The notes: generated by a model from the sequence alone, not told the origin. Shown: positions 34,681-44,698, numbered from the stretch's first letter. The stretch is DNA of 64,000 bases from JAVJSD01 sp040219575 (GCA_040219575.1 JAVJSD010000069.1:1-64000); one strand, 5' to 3'. A program made the numbers and translations.

Positions 34681-37600
34681 ATGACCGAGCTGGCCTTGGC
34701 CGTATCCCCCGTGATCGCACTTAGCTGCAACGTTTTGGTGCAGCTGAAGGCGGGCCGCTCCGGCCAAAGCTTCACTCGTTCGGTGGCGTTCGGCTTCGGC
34801 GTCGGCCTCGTCGTGTGTCTATCGATGGCGACGCTGACGCTGCTCTTGTCGCCGTTCGGCCCCCTCGAGGCCCTCTGCCGGTTCTGCGCCTCGTCCGCCG
34901 CCTATCTCGCTCTGTCGTTTTGCTATTTCAATTTTCTCAATCTTGGACACGGGTCGATCCGCATGCGGATCTTCGACCAGGTGAGTCGGCATGCGGAAGG
35001 GCTGGGTTGGGACAAGGCCCTTAAAGAGTATGACGACGAACGACTGATGGAGATTCGGCTGCGACGGCTCGTGGACCATCGATTCATCGCGCAAGACGAC
35101 GGTCGCTACGTACTTCGCAGCAAGCCCCTGCTCGTGCTGGCCTCCGCGATCCGGTTGGCCAAGCGACTGATCACCGGCCGCGCCAGCCAATTCGAGCCCC
35201 CGCGCGCGGCGGCCCGCCCGACCTCCGGCAGCCCTGCCGGCGACCGCCGCTCCTTGCATCCGCGGCTCGTCGCGGTCTTGGTGACCGCGGTGCATGTGTT
35301 GGTGCTGAGCGTCGGCAGTTGGATCGCCTTTTCCAACCATCGCGAAATGCTGTTCAGTTCGCTGGACGGAGTGTTTGAACGCAACCAGGTGCGGCTGCAA
35401 CACGCCTGGATGCCCGACATCCTATCCTACGCTCATAATCCGCTGGCCGGCATGGGGAACATTTTCGGAGTCTTCAACACGCGGATCATGCCTTGCTTCG
35501 CCCTCTCCACCGTGCCGTATGGGGGCGAGATGAACATCGTGATGGCCTACACCATCGTGGCCGTCGAACTTTTCGCGGCGATGCTCGTGCTGGGCGCCGT
35601 ATTTCGACTCGGTCCTAGTTGGCGGTTCGCCGCCGCCTGGACGCTCACCATCTACACGCTGCCGTTTCTCTGGCCGCCGAAATTCTTTCATATGAGCGAA
35701 CTCGATCCGCATCACATCGAACTGCTGGCCGCCACTTGTTTGATCGTCGCCTGCTACCGCCTGGTGGGGAAAGGAACTCATCTCCGTTCGGCGCTGTTGA
35801 CGTTGATTGGATTCGGGCTGGTGGTGTTCATGGCCGGCAGCCAACCGCAATGGTTCATTGTCGCCAGCGTGCTGCTGATCGTGACCTTGATCGTGCTCAC
35901 TTGCGCTTCGGCGTCCCGGCGGGAGCTGTTGGTCAAAATCGCCGCGGCCGCGACGATCGTCGTCATCGCCCTGCCCACGATCGGCCCCTTCGTCGTCGGG
36001 GGCGTGCTCAATTCGGTCCCCTCGTTCTTCAAGGGCGAACTGCGGGCGGCGCGCGGCGACGTGGTGTTGACCTCGATCTTGTTCCATGGCGTGAGGTACT
36101 CAAACTTCGGTCCGATGATCTGGTGCATGAGCGCGGTGGGCGCGGCGCTGGACCTATACAATCGCCGCAGCCAGACGCGGGCGCTGGCCGCCGCGGCCCT
36201 CGTTTCCCACGGCCTGATTCTGCTGGGGATCATCGTCACGCAAGTGCTGATCAAGAACTACCAGGGGCCCACGTACATGTACTTCGAGATTTTCGCCTGG
36301 CACTTCTTCGCGATCTACGCCGTGTACCTGCTGGGCTGGATGGCCGCCTTCGCCTGGCGCGCCTGGCTAATGACGCTCCGCTGGTGGAGCGCCTCCTGGG
36401 AAGTCGGCCTGCGCGATTGGACGACTCGAGCCGCCATGGTCTGTTCACTGGCGATTCTGTTGTTGCCCGCCTACGTCGTCGGCCGCACGTTCCGCACCGC
36501 CGGCACGGTCGCCTTTCCGTGGCGGACCCCCGCGGGCGAGACGAAGTTGGTCTCCGTGTTGAAGGACGAGATCGCCGTCACACCGCAGCGGCGCCGCTTT
36601 CGCGGTTCGGCCGCCACGTTCACGGGCTTTCAAGACACCAAGAGCGTCTCCTGGATCGATCTCTACACCTACGACTCCATGATGCTGCTCAACGGGTTCG
36701 GCAACCAACACCGTATGCTGGGGCTTTGGGAGCACAATATCCCCACCCTGTTCGACTACAACTACCTGGTCCCGCCGGCCCTGTACGCCACCACGACGCG
36801 CATGCTGTCGCGTCCGGAAGACGAGCAGGAACGCAACGTGCTCGTGCTGTCGCGGATCAACACGCCGTATCTAGAGAGCATCGGCACGCGTTTCATCATT
36901 ACGGATTTCGAGGTGCCGGAACTGAAATTGCGTCAGCAGGTCACTTCGTCGAAGTGCGGCGTGACGCACCGACTATACGAACTGCCTGATCCCAACCTCG
37001 CCGACTATTCGCCGACGGAGCTGATCGAGGTGCAAGCCGCCGCGCAAGCGATGAAGCACCTGCAGGACCCCGGCTTCGATTTCCGCCGGCAGGCGGTGGT
37101 GTTCTCGGCGATCGAAGCCAGATTGTCGCCCGCCCTATCCAGCGAGATGGAAACGACCCCGGACGGCGTGATCGTCTCGGCCGCCAGCCAGGGCCGGTCG
37201 TTGCTGTTGCTGCCGTTGGAGTACAGCCATTGCCTCGACGTCGAAGTGCTCGAAACCGACAAGCCCTCGCAGACGCCTCAGTTGCTGCGCACGAATCTGA
37301 CCCAGACCGGACTGTTGTTCTCCGGGAAATCGCGGATCCGCATTCGCTTCCGCTACGGGCCGTTCACCAATCAGTTCGGCTTGCTGGCCGACTACCGTGA
37401 ATTGAAACAACTCAAGCTGCAGGAGCTGCCGGACTATCACGACTTGGAGCCGCCTCACGCGATCGCCGATCTGAAAGCCAGCTTCCAGACGGGAGGCCTC
37501 GCCGAATTGCCGATCCGAACCGTGCGTTGCGACGAGGAAATTGACGAGGCGGTCGTGCTGTTCGACGGCGACCCGGCGACCCGCTGGAGGTCTCCGCTGC

Positions 37601-38496
37601 ACGAAAGCTCCGTCCGTGAGGAGATCGTTCTCGAGCTCGACGGCGTCCGTTCGGTTCAGCAGATTCGCTGGTGCTGCGAGGCCGGCGAGGAGCACGTCTC
37701 GCCCACCGATGTCCGAATCGCCACGAGCATCGACGGTCTACATTGGGCGACGATCTCTCCGAAAGACATCTCCTTGGAAGCGTCCGGCCGCTGGTGCGTG
37801 GCCCGGTTCCCGGCGACCTCTGCGCGAGCCGTCCGCCTGCTGCCGCGATGCCGGCTTGAGCACGCGTTCTTCAAACTCCACCTGGCCGAAGTCGCCGTCG
37901 AAGGCCTTTCCCCGAGACAGCCGCTCTTGGAGTTGGCCTGGTCGGCGCCGGGCGACATCGGCGAAGCCGGCCGCAGCCACGAGTACGAGGCGCGCTACGC
38001 CCGCCGTCCCATCACCACGGAGAAGGATTGGGAGAAGGCCACGGTGCTGCGGGGACTGCCGCCTGCTCCCGCGGAAGCGGGAACGCCGCAGACAGCCCGT
38101 TTCATGCGGCCTTTCAGTTTGTCGAAGCGCTCGCCCTCGATGCAGGACGCCGGCTCTTTGTCCGAGGTCGATTTGCGGCATGAAGTCGACATCGTATCGC
38201 AGGTCATCGAACAACTCCGCAACGATGGGGGACTGCAAAACCTGACGCTCGCCGAGGTCGACGACCAGCAGATGGAGCACGCCATTCGCAGTGCGATCGC
38301 TGGGATTCAAGTCACGTCGTACTTCAGCGGGACTCCCTACAAGACGATCTACTGCGCCGTCCGTTCGCGCGACCGGTCCGGGAACCTGTCGCCGCTCTCC
38401 AACTGCGTCCGGATCGATTCGACGCCCCAGCAGGAGGCCGCCGCCGTGGTCGCCGAGAAGTCCGACGAGCCGTTTCCACCCGATGCGCAACGTTGA
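34681..38496 (+). CDS. Giant membrane protein: small membrane/winged-helix module fused to GT-C-like body and F5/8-type and Fn3-like domains
   Basis: 1271 residues; ATG at 34681 with GAGGAG upstream. Residues about 1-90: three membrane helices; about 95-165: winged-helix-like segment (RLRRLVDHRFIAQDDGRYVL). From about 198 to 605: some ten further membrane helices as in GT-C glycosyltransferases or YfhO-like proteins. 610-930: soluble part. 940-1075: jelly-roll with FDGDPATRWRSPLHES and TDVRIATSIDGLHWATIS, like F5/8 type C (discoidin). About 1080-1250: Fn3-like, ending IYCAVRSRDRSGNLSPLSN. The middle is paralogous to 41913-44387, and the first 165 residues to 44699-45220. Confidence 0.8.
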   Translation: MTELALAVSPVIALSCNVLVQLKAGRSGQSFTRSVAFGFGVGLVVCLSMATLTLLLSPFGPLEALCRFCASSAAYLALSFCYFNFLNLGHGSIRMRIFDQVSRHAEGLGWDKALKEYDDERLMEIRLRRLVDHRFIAQDDGRYVLRSKPLLVLASAIRLAKRLITGRASQFEPPRAAARPTSGSPAGDRRSLHPRLVAVLVTAVHVLVLSVGSWIAFSNHREMLFSSLDGVFERNQVRLQHAWMPDILSYAHNPLAGMGNIFGVFNTRIMPCFALSTVPYGGEMNIVMAYTIVAVELFAAMLVLGAVFRLGPSWRFAAAWTLTIYTLPFLWPPKFFHMSELDPHHIELLAATCLIVACYRLVGKGTHLRSALLTLIGFGLVVFMAGSQPQWFIVASVLLIVTLIVLTCASASRRELLVKIAAAATIVVIALPTIGPFVVGGVLNSVPSFFKGELRAARGDVVLTSILFHGVRYSNFGPMIWCMSAVGAALDLYNRRSQTRALAAAALVSHGLILLGIIVTQVLIKNYQGPTYMYFEIFAWHFFAIYAVYLLGWMAAFAWRAWLMTLRWWSASWEVGLRDWTTRAAMVCSLAILLLPAYVVGRTFRTAGTVAFPWRTPAGETKLVSVLKDEIAVTPQRRRFRGSAATFTGFQDTKSVSWIDLYTYDSMMLLNGFGNQHRMLGLWEHNIPTLFDYNYLVPPALYATTTRMLSRPEDEQERNVLVLSRINTPYLESIGTRFIITDFEVPELKLRQQVTSSKCGVTHRLYELPDPNLADYSPTELIEVQAAAQAMKHLQDPGFDFRRQAVVFSAIEARLSPALSSEMETTPDGVIVSAASQGRSLLLLPLEYSHCLDVEVLETDKPSQTPQLLRTNLTQTGLLFSGKSRIRIRFRYGPFTNQFGLLADYRELKQLKLQELPDYHDLEPPHAIADLKASFQTGGLAELPIRTVRCDEEIDEAVVLFDGDPATRWRSPLHESSVREEIVLELDGVRSVQQIRWCCEAGEEHVSPTDVRIATSIDGLHWATISPKDISLEASGRWCVARFPATSARAVRLLPRCRLEHAFFKLHLAEVAVEGLSPRQPLLELAWSAPGDIGEAGRSHEYEARYARRPITTEKDWEKATVLRGLPPAPAEAGTPQTARFMRPFSLSKRSPSMQDAGSLSEVDLRHEVDIVSQVIEQLRNDGGLQNLTLAEVDDQQMEHAIRSAIAGIQVTSYFSGTPYKTIYCAVRSRDRSGNLSPLSNCVRIDSTPQQEAAAVVAEKSDEPFPPDAQR

Positions 38497-38515
38497 CCAC
38501 GGGAGTTTCGTCCAA

Positions 38516-39586
38516 ATGAAGCGTTTACCGGCGATCTTGGTCACGGGCGGCGCCGGTTTCATCGGCAGTTGCTTTGTACGCCAGCAGATTTCTCGCGGCG
38601 ACGTCCGCGTCGTGAATCTCGACAGCCTCACTTACGCGGGCAATCTCGCCTCGCTGGATTTCGCCCGCCGCGATCCCCGGCACGTATTCGTGCAGGGCGA
38701 CATCGCCGACTCGCAACTCGTGGGCGAACTGCTGGCGGAGCATCGTCCCCACGCCATGGTGCACTTCGCGGCGGAGTCGCACGTCGACCGTTCGATTGAT
38801 GGACCGGCGAATTTCGTGATGACGAATGTCGTGGGCACGGTGCAACTGCTCGAAACGGCCTGCAAATACTACCGTGGTCTGTCGGAATCGGCTCGCCGAC
38901 AGTTTCGGTTTCTGCACGTTTCGACCGACGAAGTTTTCGGATCGCTGGGAGCTGAAGGGGTGTTCCACGAAACGACACCCTACGCGCCGAATTCGCCCTA
39001 CTCCGCCTCCAAGGCGGCCGCCGATCATTTCGTCAGGGCGTTTCACCACACTTACGGGCTGCCCTGCCTGACGACGCACTGCTCGAACAACTACGGACCG
39101 TATCAGTTTCCGGAAAAGCTCATTCCACTGATGATCCTCAACGCCGCCGCCTCGCAACCTCTGCCCGTGTACGGAACGGGCGCGAATGTTCGTGACTGGT
39201 TGCATGTCGACGATCATTGCCAGGCGCTGCAGCGGGTTCTCGAGCGTGGACGTCCCGGCGAGTGCTACAACGTTGGGGGAGACTGCGAACAGACGAACCT
39301 CGACGTCGTCAAGGCGATTTGCGGCGTGATGGACGAGTTGCGCCCGCGCGACGACGGCTCGCCGCGGTCGTCGCAAATTCGATTTGTGGCGGACCGGCCG
39401 GGGCACGACCTGCGCTATGCGGTCGACTGCACCAAGCTCCGCACGGAGCTTGATTGGCGCCCACAGGTTGATTTTCACAGCGGCCTGCGTCGCACCGTCG
39501 CCTGGTACCTGACGAACGCGGACTGGATCGAGACCGTGCAAGGCGGCGAAGCGCGGCTCGCACGCCGCGGCGTCCGCGCCGCCTGA
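38516..39586 (+). CDS. rfbB: dTDP-glucose 4,6-dehydratase
   Basis: 356 residues from the ATG at 38516 (GGGAG upstream); an ATG at 38483 overlapping the previous gene is possible. Extended SDR: TGGAGFIGSCFVRQQI, FAAESHVDRSIDGP (RfbB signature), STDEVFG and SPYSASKAAADH (Tyr-X3-Lys), and NVRDWLHVDDHCQAL. Removes water from dTDP-glucose to give dTDP-4-keto-6-deoxyglucose. Precedes rfbA and wecE, the two other enzymes of the same short pathway. Confidence 0.95.
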   Translation: MKRLPAILVTGGAGFIGSCFVRQQISRGDVRVVNLDSLTYAGNLASLDFARRDPRHVFVQGDIADSQLVGELLAEHRPHAMVHFAAESHVDRSIDGPANFVMTNVVGTVQLLETACKYYRGLSESARRQFRFLHVSTDEVFGSLGAEGVFHETTPYAPNSPYSASKAAADHFVRAFHHTYGLPCLTTHCSNNYGPYQFPEKLIPLMILNAAASQPLPVYGTGANVRDWLHVDDHCQALQRVLERGRPGECYNVGGDCEQTNLDVVKAICGVMDELRPRDDGSPRSSQIRFVADRPGHDLRYAVDCTKLRTELDWRPQVDFHSGLRRTVAWYLTNADWIETVQGGEARLARRGVRAA

Positions 39587-39620
39587 CACCGCGAATTGAA
39601 ACCAAGCAAAGGAACCCGTA

Positions 39621-40526
39621 GTGACAGTTCGCAAAGGCATCATCCTCGCAGGCGGCGCCGGCACGCGGCTTTATCCCGCCACCTTGGCGGTCAGCAAACA
39701 GTTGTTGCCCGTCTACGACAAGCCGATGATTTACTATCCGCTGTCGATGCTGATGCTGGCGGGCATTCGGGAGATCCTGCTGATCACGACGCCCGAGGAT
39801 CGCGCGGGGTTCGAGCGATTGCTGGGCGACGGGAGCCGCATCGGCGTCGACATTCAGTATGCGGTGCAGCCCAAGCCGGAGGGACTGGCGCAGGCGTTCT
39901 TGATCGGCCGCGAATTCATCGCCGGCGACGGCGTGGCGCTCGTGTTGGGCGACAACATTTTCTACGGACACGGGCTCGAGGCGATCCTCGAGCGGGCCGC
40001 CTCGCAGTCGCAGGGCGCCGGCGTGTTCGCCTATCGCGTGAAAGATGGGCGTCGCTTCGGCGTCGTCGATCTCGACGCCGCCGGTCGGCCGTTGTCGATC
40101 GAGGAGAAGCCGTCGCACCCGCGATCGAACCTGGCGGTGGTGGGACTCTATTTCTACGACAACCAGGTCGTCGACATCGCCGCCGCCTTGAAGCCCTCGG
40201 CCCGTGGTGAGTTGGAGATCACCGACATCAACCGCGAATACTTGCGGCGCGGGCAACTGGCGGTCCATCGACTCGGCCGCGGGTTCGCCTGGCTCGACAC
40301 CGGCACGCCCGAGTCGATCATGCAGGCCGCCAGCTACATCGAGGCCCTCGAGACGCGGCAGGGTTTGAAGATCGCCTGCCTGGAGGAGTTGGCCTACATC
40401 AAGGGCTTCATCGACGCCGCGCAACTTCGCTCGCTGGCCGCCGAGTTGACCAACGACTACGGCGCCTACCTCGTCGAGCGTTTGGAGGAAATCCAGCGGC
40501 AGCGATGCACGCCCCAGGCGGCGTGA
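39621..40526 (+). CDS. rfbA: Glucose-1-phosphate thymidylyltransferase
   Basis: 301 residues, start GTG at 39621 with AAAGGAA. Nucleotidyltransferase signature GIILAGGAGTRLYPATLAVSKQL, then PMIYYPLSMLMLAGI, ALVLGDNIFYGHGL, GVVDLDAAGRPLSIEEKP, and GFAWLDTGTPESIMQA. Makes dTDP-glucose from glucose-1-phosphate and dTTP, feeding rfbB. Length standard for the family. Confidence 0.97.
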   Translation: MTVRKGIILAGGAGTRLYPATLAVSKQLLPVYDKPMIYYPLSMLMLAGIREILLITTPEDRAGFERLLGDGSRIGVDIQYAVQPKPEGLAQAFLIGREFIAGDGVALVLGDNIFYGHGLEAILERAASQSQGAGVFAYRVKDGRRFGVVDLDAAGRPLSIEEKPSHPRSNLAVVGLYFYDNQVVDIAAALKPSARGELEITDINREYLRRGQLAVHRLGRGFAWLDTGTPESIMQAASYIEALETRQGLKIACLEELAYIKGFIDAAQLRSLAAELTNDYGAYLVERLEEIQRQRCTPQAA

Positions 40527-40559
40527 CCGCCAGCCGATGCGTCAAGGACTTCACTCGAT

Positions 40560-41747
40560 ATGAACCAGCTTCCAACGACCGCCGGCGTTCCCTTTCACCG
40601 TTCGCACCTCACCGGCGGCGAGCGGCAGTATCTCCAGCAGGTGCTCGACTCCGGCTCGATCGCCAGCGACGGCCCCTTCACCCGCCGCTGCGCCGCGCTG
40701 CTCCAGCAGGAGACCGGCTCGGCGGCCGTGCTGCTGACCCCTTCCTGCACGGCCGCGCTGGAAATGGCCGCCGACTTATGCGGCCTGAAGCCCGGCGACG
40801 AAGTCATCATGCCGTCGTTCACGTTCGTGACCACGGCCAGCGCCTTTGTTCGATGTGGGGCGCGTCCGGTGTTCGTCGACATTTCTCCCGAGACGCTGAA
40901 TCTCGACCCGGCGAAGGTTGAACGCGCGATTACGCCGCGGACCCGCGCTATCGTGGCGGTGCACTACGCCGGCGTCGCCTGCCAGATGGACGCGCTGCTG
41001 GCGCTCGCCGACGCGTACGAACTGGTGCTCGTGGAAGACGCCGCCCACGCCTTGAGCGGCGCGTACCAGGGCCGTCCACTGGGGTCGCTGGGGCGCCTCG
41101 GCTGCTTCAGCTTTCACGACACCAAGAACTATGCGTGCGGAGAGGGCGGCGCCCTGGTGGTCAACGACGAACGGCTGACAGAACGGGCCGAGATCCTGCG
41201 GGACAAGGGGACCAACCGTCGGCAGTTTCTCCGCGGCGCCGTCGACAAATACACCTGGGTCGACGTCGGCTCGTCGTTCGTTCCCAGCGAACTGGCATGC
41301 GCCTTCCTGTGCGCCCAACTCGAGCAACTGGAGGAGATCCGCCGACTGCGGCGCGAGCGGTACGACGCCTACATGCGGCAATTGACGCCGTTGGGCGACG
41401 CCGGCCTGCTCACGCTGCCGCGCATCCCGGAGGATTGCGACAGCAGCTATCACTTGTTTCACGCGCTGACGCCGACCGCCGCGGCGCGTCAGCAATTGCT
41501 CGATCACCTCCGGCGGCAGAACGTCGGCGCGGCGTTTCACTATGTCCCCCTGCACGACTCGCCCGTCGGGCGCCGGTTCGGTCGTCGCCTCGGCGATCTG
41601 CCGGTCACCGAAGACGTCGCCGCCCGCCTGATCCGCCTGCCGCTCTATCCCGGCCTGTCGCCGCATGAACAGCAGCATGTGGTGCACAGCGTTCTGAGCG
41701 GATGCCGCCTGTCGAGGCCGATTGCGGATCACCGCCGTGCGGGGTGA
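40560..41747 (+). CDS. wecE: dTDP-4-amino-4,6-dideoxygalactose transaminase
   Basis: 395 residues, PLP-dependent DegT/DnrJ/EryC1 family. PLP lysine in SFHDTKNYACGEGGALVVN; RffA/WecE-specific stretches GTNRRQFLRGAVDKYTW and DVGSSFVPSELACAF are well conserved. Aminates dTDP-4-keto-6-deoxyglucose at C4 to give dTDP-Fuc4N, the sugar of enterobacterial common antigen. No WecF-type transferase is adjacent, so the sugar is used otherwise. AAGGA 11 bases before the ATG. Confidence 0.94.
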   Translation: MNQLPTTAGVPFHRSHLTGGERQYLQQVLDSGSIASDGPFTRRCAALLQQETGSAAVLLTPSCTAALEMAADLCGLKPGDEVIMPSFTFVTTASAFVRCGARPVFVDISPETLNLDPAKVERAITPRTRAIVAVHYAGVACQMDALLALADAYELVLVEDAAHALSGAYQGRPLGSLGRLGCFSFHDTKNYACGEGGALVVNDERLTERAEILRDKGTNRRQFLRGAVDKYTWVDVGSSFVPSELACAFLCAQLEQLEEIRRLRRERYDAYMRQLTPLGDAGLLTLPRIPEDCDSSYHLFHALTPTAAARQQLLDHLRRQNVGAAFHYVPLHDSPVGRRFGRRLGDLPVTEDVAARLIRLPLYPGLSPHEQQHVVHSVLSGCRLSRPIADHRRAG

Positions 41748-41853
41748 ACGAACACGCCGCGCGGCGCATCGCAATTCGCACGGCGTATGCGTTGGGGAGC
41801 TCGGCGGCTTCTTTGATGCTGCACCCAATCGCCGCGCGGCGCGGCGGTCGGAC

Positions 41854-41882
41854 TTGATCGACGTGGGGCTTGTCCCTATCCT
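41854..41882 (+). promoter_or_regulatory. Candidate promoter before the second membrane unit
   Basis: TTGATC and TATCCT with a 17-base spacer in the 165-bp gap after wecE, 31 bases before the ATG at 41913. It suggests that the genes from 41.9 kb on form a separate transcription unit. Confidence 0.35.
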
Positions 41883-41912
41883 TGCCGAACATTTTTCCGC
41901 GATTTAGGGACG

Positions 41913-44387
41913 ATGCCGATGAACAGTCTACGCGTCCTGCTGAAACGCTCACCGTTGCCGTGGGGGCATGTCGGCCCCCACGCGCCGGAGGGGGAGTCCG
42001 GCGACCGAGCTACCGGCGGCGCCGCCCGAGCCCGCGCGACGAGGATGGTCGCGCTGCATCTGCTGCTGCTGCTTGTCACCTGCGCCGTCGTGTTGCCGTT
42101 GAACCGCGACCTGCTGTTCATGGGATTCGACGGTTCGTACTTCAAGAACCAGATCCGCCAACAGACGACGTGGATGCCGCGGCGGTTGGGCTTCGGCGGC
42201 ACGCCGTTTCAGGGCGTGGGGAATGTCTTCTTCCTCAACAACTTCCGCTTTCAGCCGGCCGCCGGCCTGTCGGGTCTGCTCAACGGCGGCCGCGTGTCTC
42301 CCACCACGATCTACACCATCGTCAGTTGCGAGATGTTCCTGGCGGTGTTGCTGTTGGCCCGTTCGTTTCGGGCCGGCATGTTTCCCTCGCTGCTGGCCGC
42401 CTGGCTGGCGACGCTGGCGATCATGCCGTTCGTCTATCCGCCTCCGATCTACTACGCCATTACCTGGTTGGCGCCGACGGCGATCGAGTTCATCGCACTC
42501 AACTGCCTCGTGCTGGCGTTATTCGGCTGGATCGGCAAGGGCAGCGTCGCCAACTCGCTGTGGCTGGGGGCGGCCGTCATTTCCATTTTGTTGTTGATGC
42601 TTTGCACGATCCCTGTGGCTTACGTGCTAATCGCGCCGACTTTGCTGGTCGTCGGTGCGGCGCATCTACTTTCCACGCAGACCGCACGCGAGCGCTGGAC
42701 CAAGATCGGCCTGCTCGCCGCGATGGGGATATCGGCGGCGCCGACCGCGCTCCCGTTCTTGGGAGGTGTGTTCCTATACACCGTTCCCGGCATGTTGGGC
42801 GGCGAACTGTTCAACGACCGCATTCGGCTCGGCAGCGTTTCGATCTTGTTTCACTCCAGCGAAGGTTGGCTGGGGGTTTGGCTCGTACCGTTCAGCACGG
42901 CGTGCAGCCTCCGCCTGCTGTTCTCCTGCCGGCGATCGCATCGGGCGCTTGCGGCGGCGACGCTCCTGCTGACCGCCCTGGTGGTCGGCGGCGGAATGTT
43001 GCTGACCTTCGTCTTCACGCAGTACGACGGTCCCACGATGCTGTACTTCGAATTCGCCGTCTGGCCGCTGTATTTCATCACCGCCGCCTTGGGCGCCGCG
43101 CCCTTGCTGGCTTTGTTTGGACGGTTTCTCCTGCCGTTGACGCGCTGCTTTACCGAACTCCTTCCACGCACCGCAGCGTCCGCCTTCGGCCGCCGTTTGG
43201 GATTCCGGGAGACCGGCTTCCGGGCGCCCTACGCGCTCCGCGGCGCCGCGGTGCTCTCACTGCTTCCGCTGGCGGCGATCGCCTGTTCGCTTCCCGACGG
43301 GGCGCAATTGCCCGAATACATGATTTGGCACTTCCCGCCCCGCCGCAACGCGATCGTCGATCGCCTCGAGCAGCAGATCGCGCTTCGCCCTGGCCGACCA
43401 TTTCGCGGCAGCGTGGCCACATTCACCGGCTACCATCAGTCTCCCCCAGGCGTCAACTGGCTGGATCAACACTCCTTCGACAGTCGCCTGCAAGCCAAGA
43501 TCGGCAACGAATTGCGGGCTGTCGGACTGTGGCACTATGACATCCCCACGTTGTTCGAATACAACCAACTCATGAGTCCGACCTTTTTCGTGATGGCGAC
43601 GCGCAAACTGGCGCGGCCCGGCGACAGGCAGATTCGCAACGTCATCGTGCTGAGCAAGGTCGACGCCGACTACCTGACCAGCATCGGCGTCCGCTACGCC
43701 ATTGCGGACAACGACGAACCGCTCGGACAGGGAGCGAAATTATGCGAGACAATCGAGTCGGCCGACGGACCGCCGATCCGGCTGTTCGAGTTCGATCGAC
43801 CGAACGTTGGTGACTATTCTCCGACCGAGGTGTTGGTCGCTGGCGACGTTTCCGAGGCTTTGTCGCTGCTCGACGATCAATTCGACTATCGCCGAAGCGT
43901 TGTGCTGCACGCTCCATTATCGACGCCGCTGGTGCCGGCGGACGACAGCGCCGTGACGATTGAACGGCACGGCATGCGCGTCCGCGCCTCGTCGCGCGGC
44001 ACGTCGCTGTTGCTGCTTCCTTTGCAATTCAGCCACTGCCTTGATGTACGCCCCCTCCGCGGCGACCTGGCGGACGTGCAATTGGTGCGGGCCAACGTCA
44101 TGCAGGCGGCGTTGGTGTTCTCCGGCGAAATTGATCTGCGAATCGGTTTTCAGTACGGCCCCTTCGCCAATCCCTACGGACGCCTCGCCGACTATCGCGA
44201 AGCGAAGCAGTTGGACCTTGCCGCGACGCCGCCCGCGACCGAGCCTTCCGCGACGAATACCGACACACTCTACCTACCCGAGGCGCCGCCTCACCGGAAG
44301 ACAACCGCCGATCTCGACGCGGATGCTTTGATTCAGTCCGCTCATAAGGATTCGCCAGCCGCCGCGAGCGACGGCTTGAAACGATAG
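41913..44387 (+). CDS. Large multi-pass membrane protein, paralogue of the giant protein
   Basis: 824 residues; AGGGA before the ATG. A first helix at about 45-65, then about ten membrane helices up to residue 450, and a soluble C-terminal half. Shared with the giant protein: the opening LLFMGFDGSYFKNQ (compare MLFSSLDGVFERNQ), RPFRGSVATFTGY, GLWHYDIPTLFEYN, RNVIVLSKVDADYL, and FQYGPFANPYGRLADYRE. It lacks the F5/8-like and Fn3-like domains. A GT-C transferase or flippase-like function for polysaccharide is suggested by topology and locus, but no catalytic motif is certain. Confidence 0.8.
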   Translation: MPMNSLRVLLKRSPLPWGHVGPHAPEGESGDRATGGAARARATRMVALHLLLLLVTCAVVLPLNRDLLFMGFDGSYFKNQIRQQTTWMPRRLGFGGTPFQGVGNVFFLNNFRFQPAAGLSGLLNGGRVSPTTIYTIVSCEMFLAVLLLARSFRAGMFPSLLAAWLATLAIMPFVYPPPIYYAITWLAPTAIEFIALNCLVLALFGWIGKGSVANSLWLGAAVISILLLMLCTIPVAYVLIAPTLLVVGAAHLLSTQTARERWTKIGLLAAMGISAAPTALPFLGGVFLYTVPGMLGGELFNDRIRLGSVSILFHSSEGWLGVWLVPFSTACSLRLLFSCRRSHRALAAATLLLTALVVGGGMLLTFVFTQYDGPTMLYFEFAVWPLYFITAALGAAPLLALFGRFLLPLTRCFTELLPRTAASAFGRRLGFRETGFRAPYALRGAAVLSLLPLAAIACSLPDGAQLPEYMIWHFPPRRNAIVDRLEQQIALRPGRPFRGSVATFTGYHQSPPGVNWLDQHSFDSRLQAKIGNELRAVGLWHYDIPTLFEYNQLMSPTFFVMATRKLARPGDRQIRNVIVLSKVDADYLTSIGVRYAIADNDEPLGQGAKLCETIESADGPPIRLFEFDRPNVGDYSPTEVLVAGDVSEALSLLDDQFDYRRSVVLHAPLSTPLVPADDSAVTIERHGMRVRASSRGTSLLLLPLQFSHCLDVRPLRGDLADVQLVRANVMQAALVFSGEIDLRIGFQYGPFANPYGRLADYREAKQLDLAATPPATEPSATNTDTLYLPEAPPHRKTTADLDADALIQSAHKDSPAAASDGLKR

Positions 44388-44398
44388 GCTTTGCCTGA

Positions 44399-44424
44399 AG
44401 TCCGGCGGCGAAAGCGGCCGGACT
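44399..44424 (+). terminator. Stem-loop after the large membrane protein gene
   Basis: Perfect 8-bp stem AGTCCGGC/GCCGGACT with a 10-base loop, 12 bp past the stop. No following T-tract, so intrinsic termination is uncertain. Confidence 0.35.
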
Positions 44425-44445
44425 GACGCAATCGGGCGAAGACCT

Positions 44446-44465
44446 CGGAACTCTGGCGAGTTCCG
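44446..44465. repeat. Family A hairpin (TGGC loop)
   Basis: CGGAACTC-TGGC-GAGTTCCG, followed by CTAC as in the other copies of the family. Same loop as the copy at 6733. Confidence 0.8.
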
Positions 44466-44698
44466 CTACGGACAACCGCTGTCAGGACGCCGTCAAAAAC
44501 AGCGTGGCTCGCCAATCGCCGACAACGGACATCGTGAGGACGGCCGCTAGCATGCTGGCATGAAACCGCCCTCATTGCTTGCTCAAACTCGTCAGTCACT
44601 GATCTTGACGCCGGTCGCCCGTATTTACTACCTTTCCGCACACTATTGAGTTCCCCTCCCGCAGCAGCACGTCGCGCGGGAATCCTTTGGAGTTGTCG

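Larger units (their letters stand above)
44388..44698. other. Intergenic region with two hairpins
   Basis: 311 bp. AGTCCGGC/GCCGGACT (44399-44424, 10-base loop) lies just after the stop of the large membrane protein and could be its terminator. A family A hairpin with a TGGC loop (CGGAACTC-TGGC-GAGTTCCG) is at 44446-44465. I see no gene. Confidence 0.5.
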
